Shown piece by piece: positions 6,696 to 13,457 of a stretch of 15,263 nt of DNA. The notes under the pieces were generated by a model. That model did no database searches. It saw nothing but the letters and a program-made list of their open reading frames with translations, and was not told where the DNA came from. Positions within the stretch are counted from its first letter, which is position 1. Every line of letters starts with the position of its first letter. Origin of the DNA: Streptomyces sp. MMG1533 (GTDB taxonomy: Bacteria > Actinomycetota > Actinomycetes > Streptomycetales > Streptomycetaceae); NCBI RefSeq assembly GCF_001279775.1, contig NZ_LGDG01000034.1, forward strand, positions 1 through 15,263. Direction: 5' to 3'. The position numbers were made by a program, and so were the translations under genes.

Positions 6696-6766
6696 CGTTT
6701 GCCTGGTTCAGTCGATGGCGGGCGGACTGTGCCTGGGGCGCGTCTTCGTCTTGGTGCTGGTGCTGG

Positions 6767-7126
6767 TCAGCCTCCCGCGCTGCCGCCGTCGCCACCCGCG
6801 CCGAACCCGCCCGCCCTCGGCTGCCGTGCGGCCTTCACCCAGTCAGTACGTCGTACCTGGCCGCCGGACAGGATCGACACGACGGCGCCCAGAGCTGACA
6901 GAACCCCCCAGGCCGCAGCGATCTGCAAGTCCCGCCGCTCTCGTCGCGGCAGACGGCGCGCCCCACCGAATCCCTGTCCCTCCCGCCATCCGATACTTTC
7001 CCGCCATTCGGCGGTCGTCTGCTGTCCGGCGGTCGGCTGCCGTTGCCTGCACGCGTGAGTTCTCGCCAGGGATACCCCGGCGTCGTACAGCTCCCCACAC
7101 TTACGGCACGGGAACACGTTCGACAT
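6767..7126 (-). CDS. Small zinc-ribbon membrane protein
   Basis: The 119-aa product starts MSNVFPCRKCGELYDAG, with Cys7, Cys10, His24 and Cys26 forming a probable zinc-binding knuckle. One transmembrane helix (about 68-87, LQIAAAWGVLSALGAVVSIL) and a Gly-rich tail follow. ATG 7126 has GGGAGGG about 5 bases upstream; a longer start at 7171 has no such site. The finger would face the cytoplasm if the Arg-rich stretch at 58-66 follows the positive-inside rule. I do not recognise a named family. The hairpin at 6664-6695 terminates it. Confidence 0.6.
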   Translation of the reverse strand: MSNVFPCRKCGELYDAGVSLARTHACRQRQPTAGQQTTAEWRESIGWREGQGFGGARRLPRRERRDLQIAAAWGVLSALGAVVSILSGGQVRRTDWVKAARQPRAGGFGAGGDGGSAGG

Positions 7127-7151
7127 GTCGCCCTCCCCATTCAGGCCCGTC

Positions 7152-7280
7152 ATGGTACCGAGCGCCGCCACAGCCTCCGAACAGCGGTTCTTCTACGCGC
7201 ACACCCCGCGTGGCGTCGTGGTACTGGTGGCCGACGTGGCGGCCCGGCTCGGTCACGTCTGCCTCCCCGGGCCGGTGGGC
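7152..7280 (+). other. Possible gene fragment
   Basis: The plus-strand frame from ATG 7152 reads MVPSAATASEQRFFYAHTPR and VVVLVADVAARLGHVCLPG with strongly GC-biased third positions, then degrades into Arg/Ala-rich sequence opposite the minus-strand membrane gene. It looks like the head of a small gene joined to unrelated DNA near 7260-7280. No good ribosome binding site is seen and no family is recognised. Confidence 0.25.
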
Positions 7281-7499
7281 GAGGCGGCTTCGGGTGCGGC
7301 ACGGCGGCCGGCGGCGCGTTCGCGGGACGACGCCCAGGCGAGGACGAGCGAGCCGTACAGGAAGCCGACGACCGGCACGACGTAGCCGCCGTCGTCGAGG
7401 CCGAAGGTCGGCCGACCAAGCGGCGACGGCGACCCCGGCGAATGCGAGGCAGACGGCACCCGCGGTGAGGGCGCGGGCGTAGCGGCGGTGCGTGTTCAA
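7253..7499 (-). pseudogene. Frameshifted two-helix membrane protein
   Basis: The first part (frame from about 7499, NTHRRYARALTAGAVCLAFA then GVAVAAW) is a hydrophobic helix. The second part lies in another frame, from about 7412 to the TGA at 7253: RPTFGLDDGGYVVPVVGFLY, then GSLVLAWASSRERAAG and a charged tail. Both parts have high third-position GC. A one-base shift in the run GTCGCCGCTTGGTCGG (about 7407-7422) would join them into a plausible protein of about 80 aa with two transmembrane segments. The apparent start is TTG without a ribosome binding site, so the 5' end may also be missing. A sequencing indel is an alternative. Confidence 0.45.
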
Positions 7500-7513
7500 A
7501 TGACAAGGGCCGT

Positions 7514-8146
7514 GTGCACTCTGCGAGGACCCTGTTGAAGGTGATCGCCGAGAAGATTCCGCCAGACCCGAAGACGGGCCTGTGCGTTATACCCGATCGC
7601 GACGCCGACGTTCGCCCCCGGTGGGAGAAGGAAAACGGTGTGCCCGAAGGCATCTGGGACACCCGCATCGACGCTGGCCTCCTGACCGATGCGCTCGATG
7701 TCAGTGGTCAGGCCCGCCATGGAAGCGGAACGGGGCGCTTGCAGCGCCGTCACGTCCAAGCCTTGCTTGCCCTCGACCACCACCCCACCCTGAGAACGCT
7801 CCTCGAGGCCCAATCTGACCGCGACGACGAACGGGCCCAGGACGAGGACGCGCGGTCGGCCGATCAGGCGCGCGCTCTGCGAGAACTCATCGGTGATGAA
7901 GAGGCCCAGCGCCGTGCGGAGTCGGCCGAGAACCCCAACGAGTACCACCCCAAGCACAACCCTGACGGCCACGACTTCGAGGATTGCCCGGTGTGTGGGT
8001 ACGAGACCTTCTGTGTCCAGGGCTTGGACATGTGGGGGCGGGGCGGCTTCGGGCAGTGCGTCGTCTGCTCGTACAGGCGCAGTCCCCGGGGCGCTGACCA
8101 GGAAGGCTACGGCGAGCACCTCGCATGGCTGATGGGAAAAGACTGA
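7514..8146 (+). CDS. Unrecognised protein with C-terminal Cys-rich ribbon
   Basis: From GTG 7514 the frame encodes 210 aa. The N-terminal part (LLKVIAEKIPPDPKTGLCVI; ENGVPEGIWDTRIDAGLLTD) looks like a folded domain, the middle (residues 98-140) is charged and probably helical, and the tail holds Cys158, Cys161, Cys167, Cys182 and Cys185 (CPVCG ... CVVCS), a zinc-ribbon pattern. The start is uncertain: AAGGGC lies only 3 bases before GTG 7514, while GAGG lies 6 to 7 bases before a TTG at 7535, so the 5' end could be truncated. An equally long minus-strand frame opposite was rejected because the cysteine ribbon lies on the plus strand. No family is recognised. Confidence 0.6.
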   Translation: MHSARTLLKVIAEKIPPDPKTGLCVIPDRDADVRPRWEKENGVPEGIWDTRIDAGLLTDALDVSGQARHGSGTGRLQRRHVQALLALDHHPTLRTLLEAQSDRDDERAQDEDARSADQARALRELIGDEEAQRRAESAENPNEYHPKHNPDGHDFEDCPVCGYETFCVQGLDMWGRGGFGQCVVCSYRRSPRGADQEGYGEHLAWLMGKD

Positions 8147-8149
8147 TGG

Positions 8150-8518
8150 CTATCCGAGCCAGACGATGTTCAGGACGGTCAAGCGGCGCAGGGGCCTGTT
8201 CACCCAGTAGGTGAGGGACAGCTGGCCGACGGACGCGTAGCGCACGTCCTCGCCCTCAGGGTCCGAGCCGGAGGCGACGAACGCATCGACCGCCGGCGCG
8301 TGGGCGAGGCGGCCCTGCCAGTCCCGGACCACCTCGTACAGCCCGGCGAGAGAGAACGTCCGACGCGACTCCTCCAGCGCCGCCGCCCACTCCCGTTCGA
8401 AGGCCGGTACCCACTGAGCGGCCCGCCGGTCGGCGCGCAGCTGCGCGAGCAGTTCGGCCGGAGCTCCCGGGGCGGGGGCGTACGGCGGGATGGGTGCGTG
8501 GTCGGGCTGCGCGCTCAT
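8150..8518 (-). CDS. Antitoxin-toxin chimera (DUF6247-like head, RelE-like tail)
   Basis: Residues 1 to about 87 match the DUF6247-like protein at 3614-3898 nearly throughout (MSAQPDHAPIPPYAPAPGAP ... AVDAFVASGS). The frame then switches to DPEGEDVRYASVGQLSLTYW and ends IVWLG, the C-terminal third of the neighbouring toxin gene. The antitoxin stop and the toxin N-terminus (about 50 codons) are gone, so this is an in-frame deletion joining two adjacent genes. ATG 8518 has GGGAGG 8 bases upstream; ATG 8587, also with GGAGGG upstream, is the alternative (145 aa). It follows the gene ending at 8610 closely, so it may be the last gene of the tap-tpg transcript. It could be a dead remnant or a self-contained regulator; toxin activity is unlikely without its helices. 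Confidence 0.7.
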   Translation of the reverse strand: MSAQPDHAPIPPYAPAPGAPAELLAQLRADRRAAQWVPAFEREWAAALEESRRTFSLAGLYEVVRDWQGRLAHAPAVDAFVASGSDPEGEDVRYASVGQLSLTYWVNRPLRRLTVLNIVWLG

Positions 8519-8613
8519 CGGCTGGTCCTCCCGGCGTCGGGTCGTCACCTCACGGTACGCGCGCCGGGTGGCCGTGGATGCGGGCATGGGACAGATCCCT
8601 CCTACCGGATCAG
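8270..8613 (-). repeat. Direct repeat, copy 2 (antitoxin head and leader)
   Basis: This is the second copy of the block at 3650-3994. Differences are scattered base changes and one indel in the leader (ACAG here, ACAAG in copy 1). Confidence 0.8.
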
Positions 8614-9212
8614 GGTGCCTGCGACAGCGCGGAGGCCGGTGGTGACTGCTGAGCGAGGAAGTGGCCGTAGGCGGTTTCGGCGAACCACCAGTCTTCGGCC
8701 GAGTGCCGCTTCACCCGCCACGGCCGCGGCTCCACCAACGTCTCCAGTTCCCCGTCAGGGTGCTGGAGGCAGACGCCGATGCCGTAGGAGCCGAACTCCA
8801 GCAGCTTCTCGGGGAAGTGCACGCTGGGCGGCCTGGTGATGATCACCCGGCGTGCGCAGATGGTCGTGAACTTGTCCGCCGCGTCCAGGGCCAGTTGAGA
8901 GGCGCTCGCCGCGCGCACCGTGGCCAGCCGCACCCGGCACGGCCGTATGACGTGCCGGACGACCTGGCCGCCGGTGACGGTGCAGATTCCGGCCGGGGCC
9001 CGCAAGACGTAGGCGCGTTGGTGATCGGTGAGCGCCTCAAGCGGGACGGGAAGGCCGTGCGGGAGCGCCATCAGTACGTCCAGGCCGCCGAAGCCGTGAC
9101 CGGTGGCGACACCCAGGCCGGCGGCGCGACGCCGTTCGTGTTCCGTGTCGTCGATGTCGAGCTGCAGTTCCGCGACGCCGTAACCGGCGGGCGGGGAAAT
9201 CGTTGCGAGCAT
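8610..9212 (-). CDS. Unknown 200-aa protein downstream of tpg
   Basis: The protein starts MLATISPPAGYGVAELQLDI and contains DHQRAYVLRAPAGICTVTGG, VRLATVRAASASQLALDAAD and a C-terminal LLEFGSYGIGVCLQHPDGE, followed by W-rich sequence near the end. It has no membrane segment and I cannot assign a family. ATG 9212 is preceded by GGGGGAGGAG, very close but strong. It lies downstream of tap and tpg on the same strand, so it is probably co-transcribed with them. The same frame extends upstream to GTG 9317, interrupted by two TAG codons, which suggests a once longer N-terminus. Confidence 0.7.
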   Translation of the reverse strand: MLATISPPAGYGVAELQLDIDDTEHERRRAAGLGVATGHGFGGLDVLMALPHGLPVPLEALTDHQRAYVLRAPAGICTVTGGQVVRHVIRPCRVRLATVRAASASQLALDAADKFTTICARRVIITRPPSVHFPEKLLEFGSYGIGVCLQHPDGELETLVEPRPWRVKRHSAEDWWFAETAYGHFLAQQSPPASALSQAP

Positions 9213-9221
9213 CTCCTCCCC

Positions 9222-9317
9222 CTACCGGGCCAGGGTGCGGGCGAGGGCTTGGGCGTGCTGGCGCAGCGGGAGATCCTACTTGTCCCAGGTGGCGGCGATG
9301 CGGTTTTCGACACTCAC
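9222..9317 (-). pseudogene. Short frame after tpg with an internal amber codon
   Basis: GTG 9317, with GAGGG 6 bases upstream and 13 bases after the tpg stop, opens VSVENRIAATWDK, then TAG (9276-9278), then DLPLRQHAQALARTLAR and TAG (9222-9224). The next codons GGG GAG GAG lead in frame into the ATG at 9212. The composition looks coding on both sides of each TAG. It may be the decayed N-terminus of the downstream gene, now translated from 9212, or a leader peptide. Tyr would be a natural residue at both TAG positions (one base change from TAC), but that is speculation. Confidence 0.4.
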
Positions 9318-9330
9318 GCTTTTCCCTCTT

Positions 9331-9888
9331 TTAGAATTCCAAGTCGATGTAATCAATGTCGTTGATAGCGACGTCCGAGAGGCCCAGAGCGCGGCTCCCG
9401 CCGTCCTGGAAATACACGTCTTTGAATCCTTCGGCGATGATCCCACGCATCTCCTGGTCGCTGGCCCCTGCGTCGCGGGCGTCGAACAGGCGCTGCGCGT
9501 ACTCCGGTGGGAGGTGCACGGTGAGTCGCCTAAACCGTCCGTCGTCGGTCGTGCCGACCGGTGCGGTGTAGCCGAACCGGGCCCGCGTCTCCACCGTGAT
9601 CCCGCCGGTGGTCGCGGCCTGCTTGCGCCGGCGCTTGCGTACCTGGGGCTGCCAGCGGGCCCGTACCGCGTCGTCGATCTTCGCGGCGACGTCTGCGCGG
9701 GCGTGTTTGCGGGCGCCGCGCCGGTAGCGGTTGACGGAGTCGGCGGTGACCCCGATCTCCTGCGCGACGGCTTTCGCGCTGCCCATCTGCCGGATCAGGT
9801 AGCCGATCTGGCCTTTGAGGGTCTTGGGCGGCTGGCGGGTGAAGAACTCCCGGTCCTTGCGCTCGATCGCGTCGTCGATCTCGCCCAC
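9331..9888 (-). CDS. tpg: Telomere-capping terminal protein Tpg
   Basis: Tpg is the small protein covalently attached to the 5' ends of linear Streptomyces replicons; it primes end patching and caps the telomere. The 185-aa length is exactly that of the family. Characteristic segments are KAVAQEIGVTADSVNRYRRG (helix-turn-helix-like, 39-58), RWQPQVRKRRRKQAATTGG (79-95), ITVETRARFGYTAPVGTTDD (97-116), LPPEYAQRLFDARDAGAS (126-143) and the acidic DIDYIDLEF end. Thr114, the position I recall as the deoxynucleotidylated residue of S. lividans Tpg, is present within GTT. GTG 9888 lies 3 bases after the tap stop, with GGGGAG overlapping that stop, so it is coupled to tap. Confidence 0.96.
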   Translation of the reverse strand: MGEIDDAIERKDREFFTRQPPKTLKGQIGYLIRQMGSAKAVAQEIGVTADSVNRYRRGARKHARADVAAKIDDAVRARWQPQVRKRRRKQAATTGGITVETRARFGYTAPVGTTDDGRFRRLTVHLPPEYAQRLFDARDAGASDQEMRGIIAEGFKDVYFQDGGSRALGLSDVAINDIDYIDLEF

Positions 9889-9891
9889 CGG

Positions 9892-11964
9892 TTACTCCCC
9901 TTCGTCCAGGACGGCGTCGCCGCCCTTGATGTGGCGGGCCGGGTTGAGCCCCTGCTCCATCAAGTCGACCGCCCACAGCATCGACTGGACGCCCTCCAGT
10001 TTCGCCAGGCCCGGCGTGGGCCCGAGGCGGAACCCTCCGGGCTGCGGCTTGCCGGACGCCGCGTACGGCAGGAAGTCCAACGGGCTCTCCCCCGGCGAGG
10101 GGTAGACGACGCAGTCGGACAGCACGGCGAGCGGGTACAGGCCCGTCATCTTCGCCATGTTGTTGAGCTTGCGGTGCATGTTGACCCGGGCCTTGCTGAC
10201 GACGGCGGCGCGGATGTCGGGGCGCCAGGTCGGCCGCTCCAGGGCCGGCCACCGCTCGCCCGCCTTGTAGGACTTGCCCTGCGGGCGCTCGCGCAGCTTG
10301 CCGACGCCGCCCTTCACGGTGGCCTTGATAGCGGCGAGGACGGCGGCCATCGCCGGGTCGGCCTGCTTGTGCCGCTCCATCGCGGCGAGGAAGGCGCGGT
10401 CGTCCAGGTCTCGGGTGACGCCGAGGTCGGCGAGGGTGTCGACGTAGGCGTTCTTGAGGCGGTCGTGCCACGGGTCCAGGTACGCGCCGGTCTCGCGCCG
10501 CAGGTACGCCTCGATCGGGGCGACGTTGTAGCCGAGCTCCTGGGCGTAGGCGACGGTGTGCGTCTGATACCAGGCCGGTTCCGTCGGGCGGCTGCCGTCC
10601 GGCGTGAACGGGCTGGGCAGGCGCGGGTCCAGCTCGATGTGGCTGAGGTCGACCAGCCAGCTCCCGGGGATCTTCGGGTTGAACTTCGGGGTGTGGAAGT
10701 GGTCGGGCGCGCTGAGGCCGACGACCAGGCGGGCCGCGGCGGCGAGGAACGCCGTGTTCAGGTCCAGGCCGACCGCGAAGGGCAGCGTGCACTCCTCATC
10801 CGTCAACAGGTCGACGTCGCGCACCCACTGGTACGCCTCTTCGTTGAGGAACCCGCCGGTCCAGCCGGAGTTCACGACGACCGGGTGTTCGGCGGTGGCC
10901 TCCGGTGGCGCCGGGTCCATCGGCTCCGTCCCCAGAGAGCCCGGGTTGTAGGCCGACACCCAATTGCCGGTCTCTTCGTCGCGCTCCGGCTTCGTGGGCG
11001 GGCGCAGCGCCGTCATCAGCTCCAGACCGGACACGGCCGTCGATCCGCGCGGCGTGATGACCCGCTGGGCGTAGACACCCAGGACGCGGGCGACGTCGGC
11101 CGGCTCCATCTCCGTCACGCCGGGCCAGGACCGCTCATCGAGGGCGTCCCACGACAGGATCGCCAGCTGCACGCACTGCCGCTCGCGTCCCTGGGCTTTG
11201 CGGTAGATCCGCGCCCACGGGCCGAATCCGCGCTGCGTGAGCTGCCACTTCGCGCGAGCGACCTGCTTGACCACCGGGTGGTCCTCGGGCAGGCGCAGGG
11301 AGCGGCGCTGCTCGTGGCCCTCCAGGCGCTCCGGCAGCCCCAGCTTCACGGCGGCCGCGGCGGTGAGCACGATCAGCGGGTCGGAGTCCTTGCCGTAGCG
11401 GTTCAGTTTCGGCGCACCTAGGCCGGACTCGCGCAGCGTCCACTCCACCAGCTCCGGGATGGTGGTCGCCGGGCAGTCGAGCACGATGCCGTCCACGCCG
11501 TACGCGGAGCCGTCGCCGTCCAGGACGGCGAGCGGGCCGTGCGGGAACCGCGGGTCGACGGCGGGCTTCGCCGTCTTCTTCGCCGCCGGGCGGCGCGACG
11601 TCACAGCCGGACGGGCGGGAGGCTCGGGCGCGGCCTGGACGGGCACGGCGGTCTCCGGCACCTGCGGCTGCGGCGCGGCAAGCGGGGCGGGCACCGGGGC
11701 GGCGTGGGCGCTGTGCGCGGGGTACTTCGCCGCCCAGCCGTTCAGCAGCCGTTGGTACGCCTCCAGGCGCGGCGACTTCGGCTCCGAGCGGCCGTTCTCG
11801 TAGTTCTTCACCGTCTGCGTCGTGGTCTTCAGTGCGGTCGCGAGGCGGGCCTGGGTGATGCCGGCGGCCTCGCGCAGCCGGGCGCGCTCCGCCGGGGGCG
11901 GCAGCTGCGGCTCCTCCTCCAGCAACGCGTCGATGCTCGCGAACAGCTCTTCCTCGGATGCCAT
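9892..11964 (-). CDS. tap: Telomere-associated protein Tap
   Basis: Tap binds the single-stranded telomere end and recruits Tpg for end patching during replication of linear Streptomyces DNA. The protein has 690 aa, slightly shorter than the roughly 740 aa known for chromosomal Tap. An XRE-like helix-turn-helix lies at about 26-60 (GITQARLATALKTTTQTVKN), followed by an Ala/Pro-rich linker (84-128) and the long Tap core (DPRFPHGPLAVLDGDGSAYG; VVGLSAPDHFHTPKFNPKIP; SYKAGERWPALERPTWRPDI). ATG 11964 has GGGAGGAG 6 bases upstream; an ATG eight codons earlier lacks this. Presence with an adjacent tpg is diagnostic of a linear replicon. The frame is complete. Confidence 0.95.
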   Translation of the reverse strand: MASEEELFASIDALLEEEPQLPPPAERARLREAAGITQARLATALKTTTQTVKNYENGRSEPKSPRLEAYQRLLNGWAAKYPAHSAHAAPVPAPLAAPQPQVPETAVPVQAAPEPPARPAVTSRRPAAKKTAKPAVDPRFPHGPLAVLDGDGSAYGVDGIVLDCPATTIPELVEWTLRESGLGAPKLNRYGKDSDPLIVLTAAAAVKLGLPERLEGHEQRRSLRLPEDHPVVKQVARAKWQLTQRGFGPWARIYRKAQGRERQCVQLAILSWDALDERSWPGVTEMEPADVARVLGVYAQRVITPRGSTAVSGLELMTALRPPTKPERDEETGNWVSAYNPGSLGTEPMDPAPPEATAEHPVVVNSGWTGGFLNEEAYQWVRDVDLLTDEECTLPFAVGLDLNTAFLAAAARLVVGLSAPDHFHTPKFNPKIPGSWLVDLSHIELDPRLPSPFTPDGSRPTEPAWYQTHTVAYAQELGYNVAPIEAYLRRETGAYLDPWHDRLKNAYVDTLADLGVTRDLDDRAFLAAMERHKQADPAMAAVLAAIKATVKGGVGKLRERPQGKSYKAGERWPALERPTWRPDIRAAVVSKARVNMHRKLNNMAKMTGLYPLAVLSDCVVYPSPGESPLDFLPYAASGKPQPGGFRLGPTPGLAKLEGVQSMLWAVDLMEQGLNPARHIKGGDAVLDEGE

Positions 11965-12045
11965 ATGGATCTCCTCCCGTGCCGCCACCCTAGCACATTT
12001 AACCCCGATAATTAGCCTCGCATTTTACCCGTTCGGAGTGAGATT
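11965..12045 (-). promoter_or_regulatory. AT-rich leader and probable promoter of tap-tpg
   Basis: This is the AT-richest stretch near tap. On the minus strand it holds GGGTAAAATG (TAAAAT at 12022-12027) and TAGGGT (11987-11992) as -10-like hexamers, followed by GGGAGGAG and the tap ATG. No convincing -35 hexamer is seen, so the exact start cannot be set. Confidence 0.3.
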
Positions 12046-12102
12046 TGAGCGGATGTGGACGGCGGCGGACGGCAGCCGCAGGTGTTCTGTCCTGTGACAG
12101 CG

Positions 12103-12131
12103 GATTTTGAGCGCATGCCATCGAATCTTGG
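12103..12131 (+). repeat. Partial copy of the 13519-13547 repeat
   Basis: GATTTTGAGCGCATGCCATC (12103-12122) and the following nine bases match 13519-13547 at 23 of 29 positions without gaps. The two copies are in the same orientation and flank the pentapeptide-repeat gene. Confidence 0.5.
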
Positions 12132-12259
12132 CTTGTCCGTGTCGTGGAGAAGGGCTCCCTTGCGGCCACGGCCCAGTACCGCAGGGGTTCTACCCCACAG
12201 TGAGCCTCGCGGAAGGCGAGAGCGCGCAACCGCGCACCCCGTGCAGACGTGTACCGGGT

Positions 12260-13405
12260 ATGAGGACTTCGCGCCCGCTCCGCCGAATCCGTAATGCGCG
12301 GGAACGCCAGCGGGCCGCGTGGGAGGCGATGTCCCTCCTTGAACAACGCCGAGCCCGAACCCGGAAGAGAGCGAACGCCCGTCGGAGGGGCACGATTGCA
12401 CTCACGTTCGGCATGCTTGCGTTACTCGGCAGTCTGCCGTGGCTGGTGATACGGGGCCCCTACGAGATCGATGCGAAGTACCTCAACCGCGAGGGGCTAG
12501 CCGACGGATCGGCTGCACTGGTCACTGGCCTGCGCACCGCTCTCGTGGCGTGCGTCGCTGCATTCGGTGCCGGTCTTGCCCTGCTCTACACCGCCCGCAA
12601 CTACCGCCTCACCCGGCGCGGCCAGATCACCGAACGTTTCACCAAAGCCTTGGAGCGCCTCGGCTCGGATCAGCTGTACGTGCGCATCGGCGGCATCCTC
12701 GCCTTGGAGCAGATCGTCCAGGACGCACCCGAGCAGGCCGCCACCGACGCCGCCCACGTCCTGGGCGTTTTCATCCGCGCCCGCGCCCCACAGGTTGCAC
12801 CCACTGCCCCGGCTCGCAGTCCAACAGTTTGGAGGTGGGTGCGCGCGCGTCGGGACCTGGCGAAACTTCCCCCAGTGCCGGCTGCTGACGTACAGGCAGC
12901 CCTGACCGCCCTGACTCGCGCGGAGTCGCGCCCCCATGTTGACCCTCGTGAAGTCCTCGACCTCCACGGCCTCCATCTCGCCAGAGCAGACCTTCACGAG
13001 GCAGATCTCACTGGGGCCAACCTGCAAGGGGCAACGCTCACCGAGGCTGTCCTCCTCAAGGCGGATCTCACCAAGGCCAACCTGCACGGGGCAAGGCTCA
13101 CCATGGCGCTGCTAGGCCGGGCGAAGCTCGCCAAGGCCAATCTGCAGGGGGCAGAACTTACGGACGCCAGCCTGGCAGGGGCAACGCTCACCTGGGCCTA
13201 CCTGGCCGCGGCAACGCTCACTCGGGCCGACCTGTCCGGGGCTACGCTCACCGACGCTCACCTGGGGAACACCACGTTCACTGAAGCAGTCCTGTCCGGA
13301 GCAAACCTCTCGCGTGCTCGCGGGTGCACTCAGCCCCCCACCGGAGTGCTCACCGATGAGACGACCATCCTTCCGCCTGAGTGGCAGCAGTCAACGACAC
13401 CATGA
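12260..13405 (+). CDS. Membrane pentapeptide-repeat protein
   Basis: The order of parts is: Arg-rich N-terminus; two transmembrane helices (about 45-65 and 87-111); the conserved juxtamembrane motif TERFTKALERLGSDQLYVRI followed by GGILALEQI (124-152), typical of actinomycete membrane pentapeptide proteins; a linker; then about 23 pentapeptide units (238-353, A-(D/N)-L-x-x, for example ADLHEADLTGANLQGATL), which fold as a right-handed beta-helix. The role of such proteins is mostly unknown; some pentapeptide proteins mimic DNA and protect gyrase, but that is not implied here. The start is uncertain: ATG 12260 (381 aa) keeps the whole basic region, ATG 12329 has GGGAGG but only 2 bases away, and the frame is open upstream to 12107. 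Confidence 0.75.
   Translation: MRTSRPLRRIRNARERQRAAWEAMSLLEQRRARTRKRANARRRGTIALTFGMLALLGSLPWLVIRGPYEIDAKYLNREGLADGSAALVTGLRTALVACVAAFGAGLALLYTARNYRLTRRGQITERFTKALERLGSDQLYVRIGGILALEQIVQDAPEQAATDAAHVLGVFIRARAPQVAPTAPARSPTVWRWVRARRDLAKLPPVPAADVQAALTALTRAESRPHVDPREVLDLHGLHLARADLHEADLTGANLQGATLTEAVLLKADLTKANLHGARLTMALLGRAKLAKANLQGAELTDASLAGATLTWAYLAAATLTRADLSGATLTDAHLGNTTFTEAVLSGANLSRARGCTQPPTGVLTDETTILPPEWQQSTTP
12990..13320 (+). repeat. Tandem 15/30-nt repeats encoding the pentapeptide solenoid
   Basis: The units are near-identical at DNA level, with phrases such as GCCAACCTGCAAGGGGCAAC and GGGGCAACGCTCACC recurring every 30 or 60 bases. This suggests recent unit duplication by slippage, so repeat number may vary between strains. 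Confidence 0.75.
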
Positions 13406-13457
13406 CTCGCGCCCACGCAAAAGTGATCGTTTGGGGATCAGAGCGGCAGACGATCTC

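Noticed and set aside
7496..8119. 207-aa minus-strand frame with a signal-peptide-like start
   Set aside because: It overlaps the plus-strand gene that carries the CPVCG/CVVCS ribbon; the hydrophobic start is the complement of that coding sequence.
9235..11421. 728-aa open frame on the plus strand
   Set aside because: It lies wholly antisense to tap and tpg, whose family identity is certain. Long antisense frames are expected from high third-position GC.
12012..12401. Minus-strand frames opposite the pentapeptide gene start
   Set aside because: No ribosome binding sites and low-complexity composition. The region is the shared upstream zone of tap and the pentapeptide gene.
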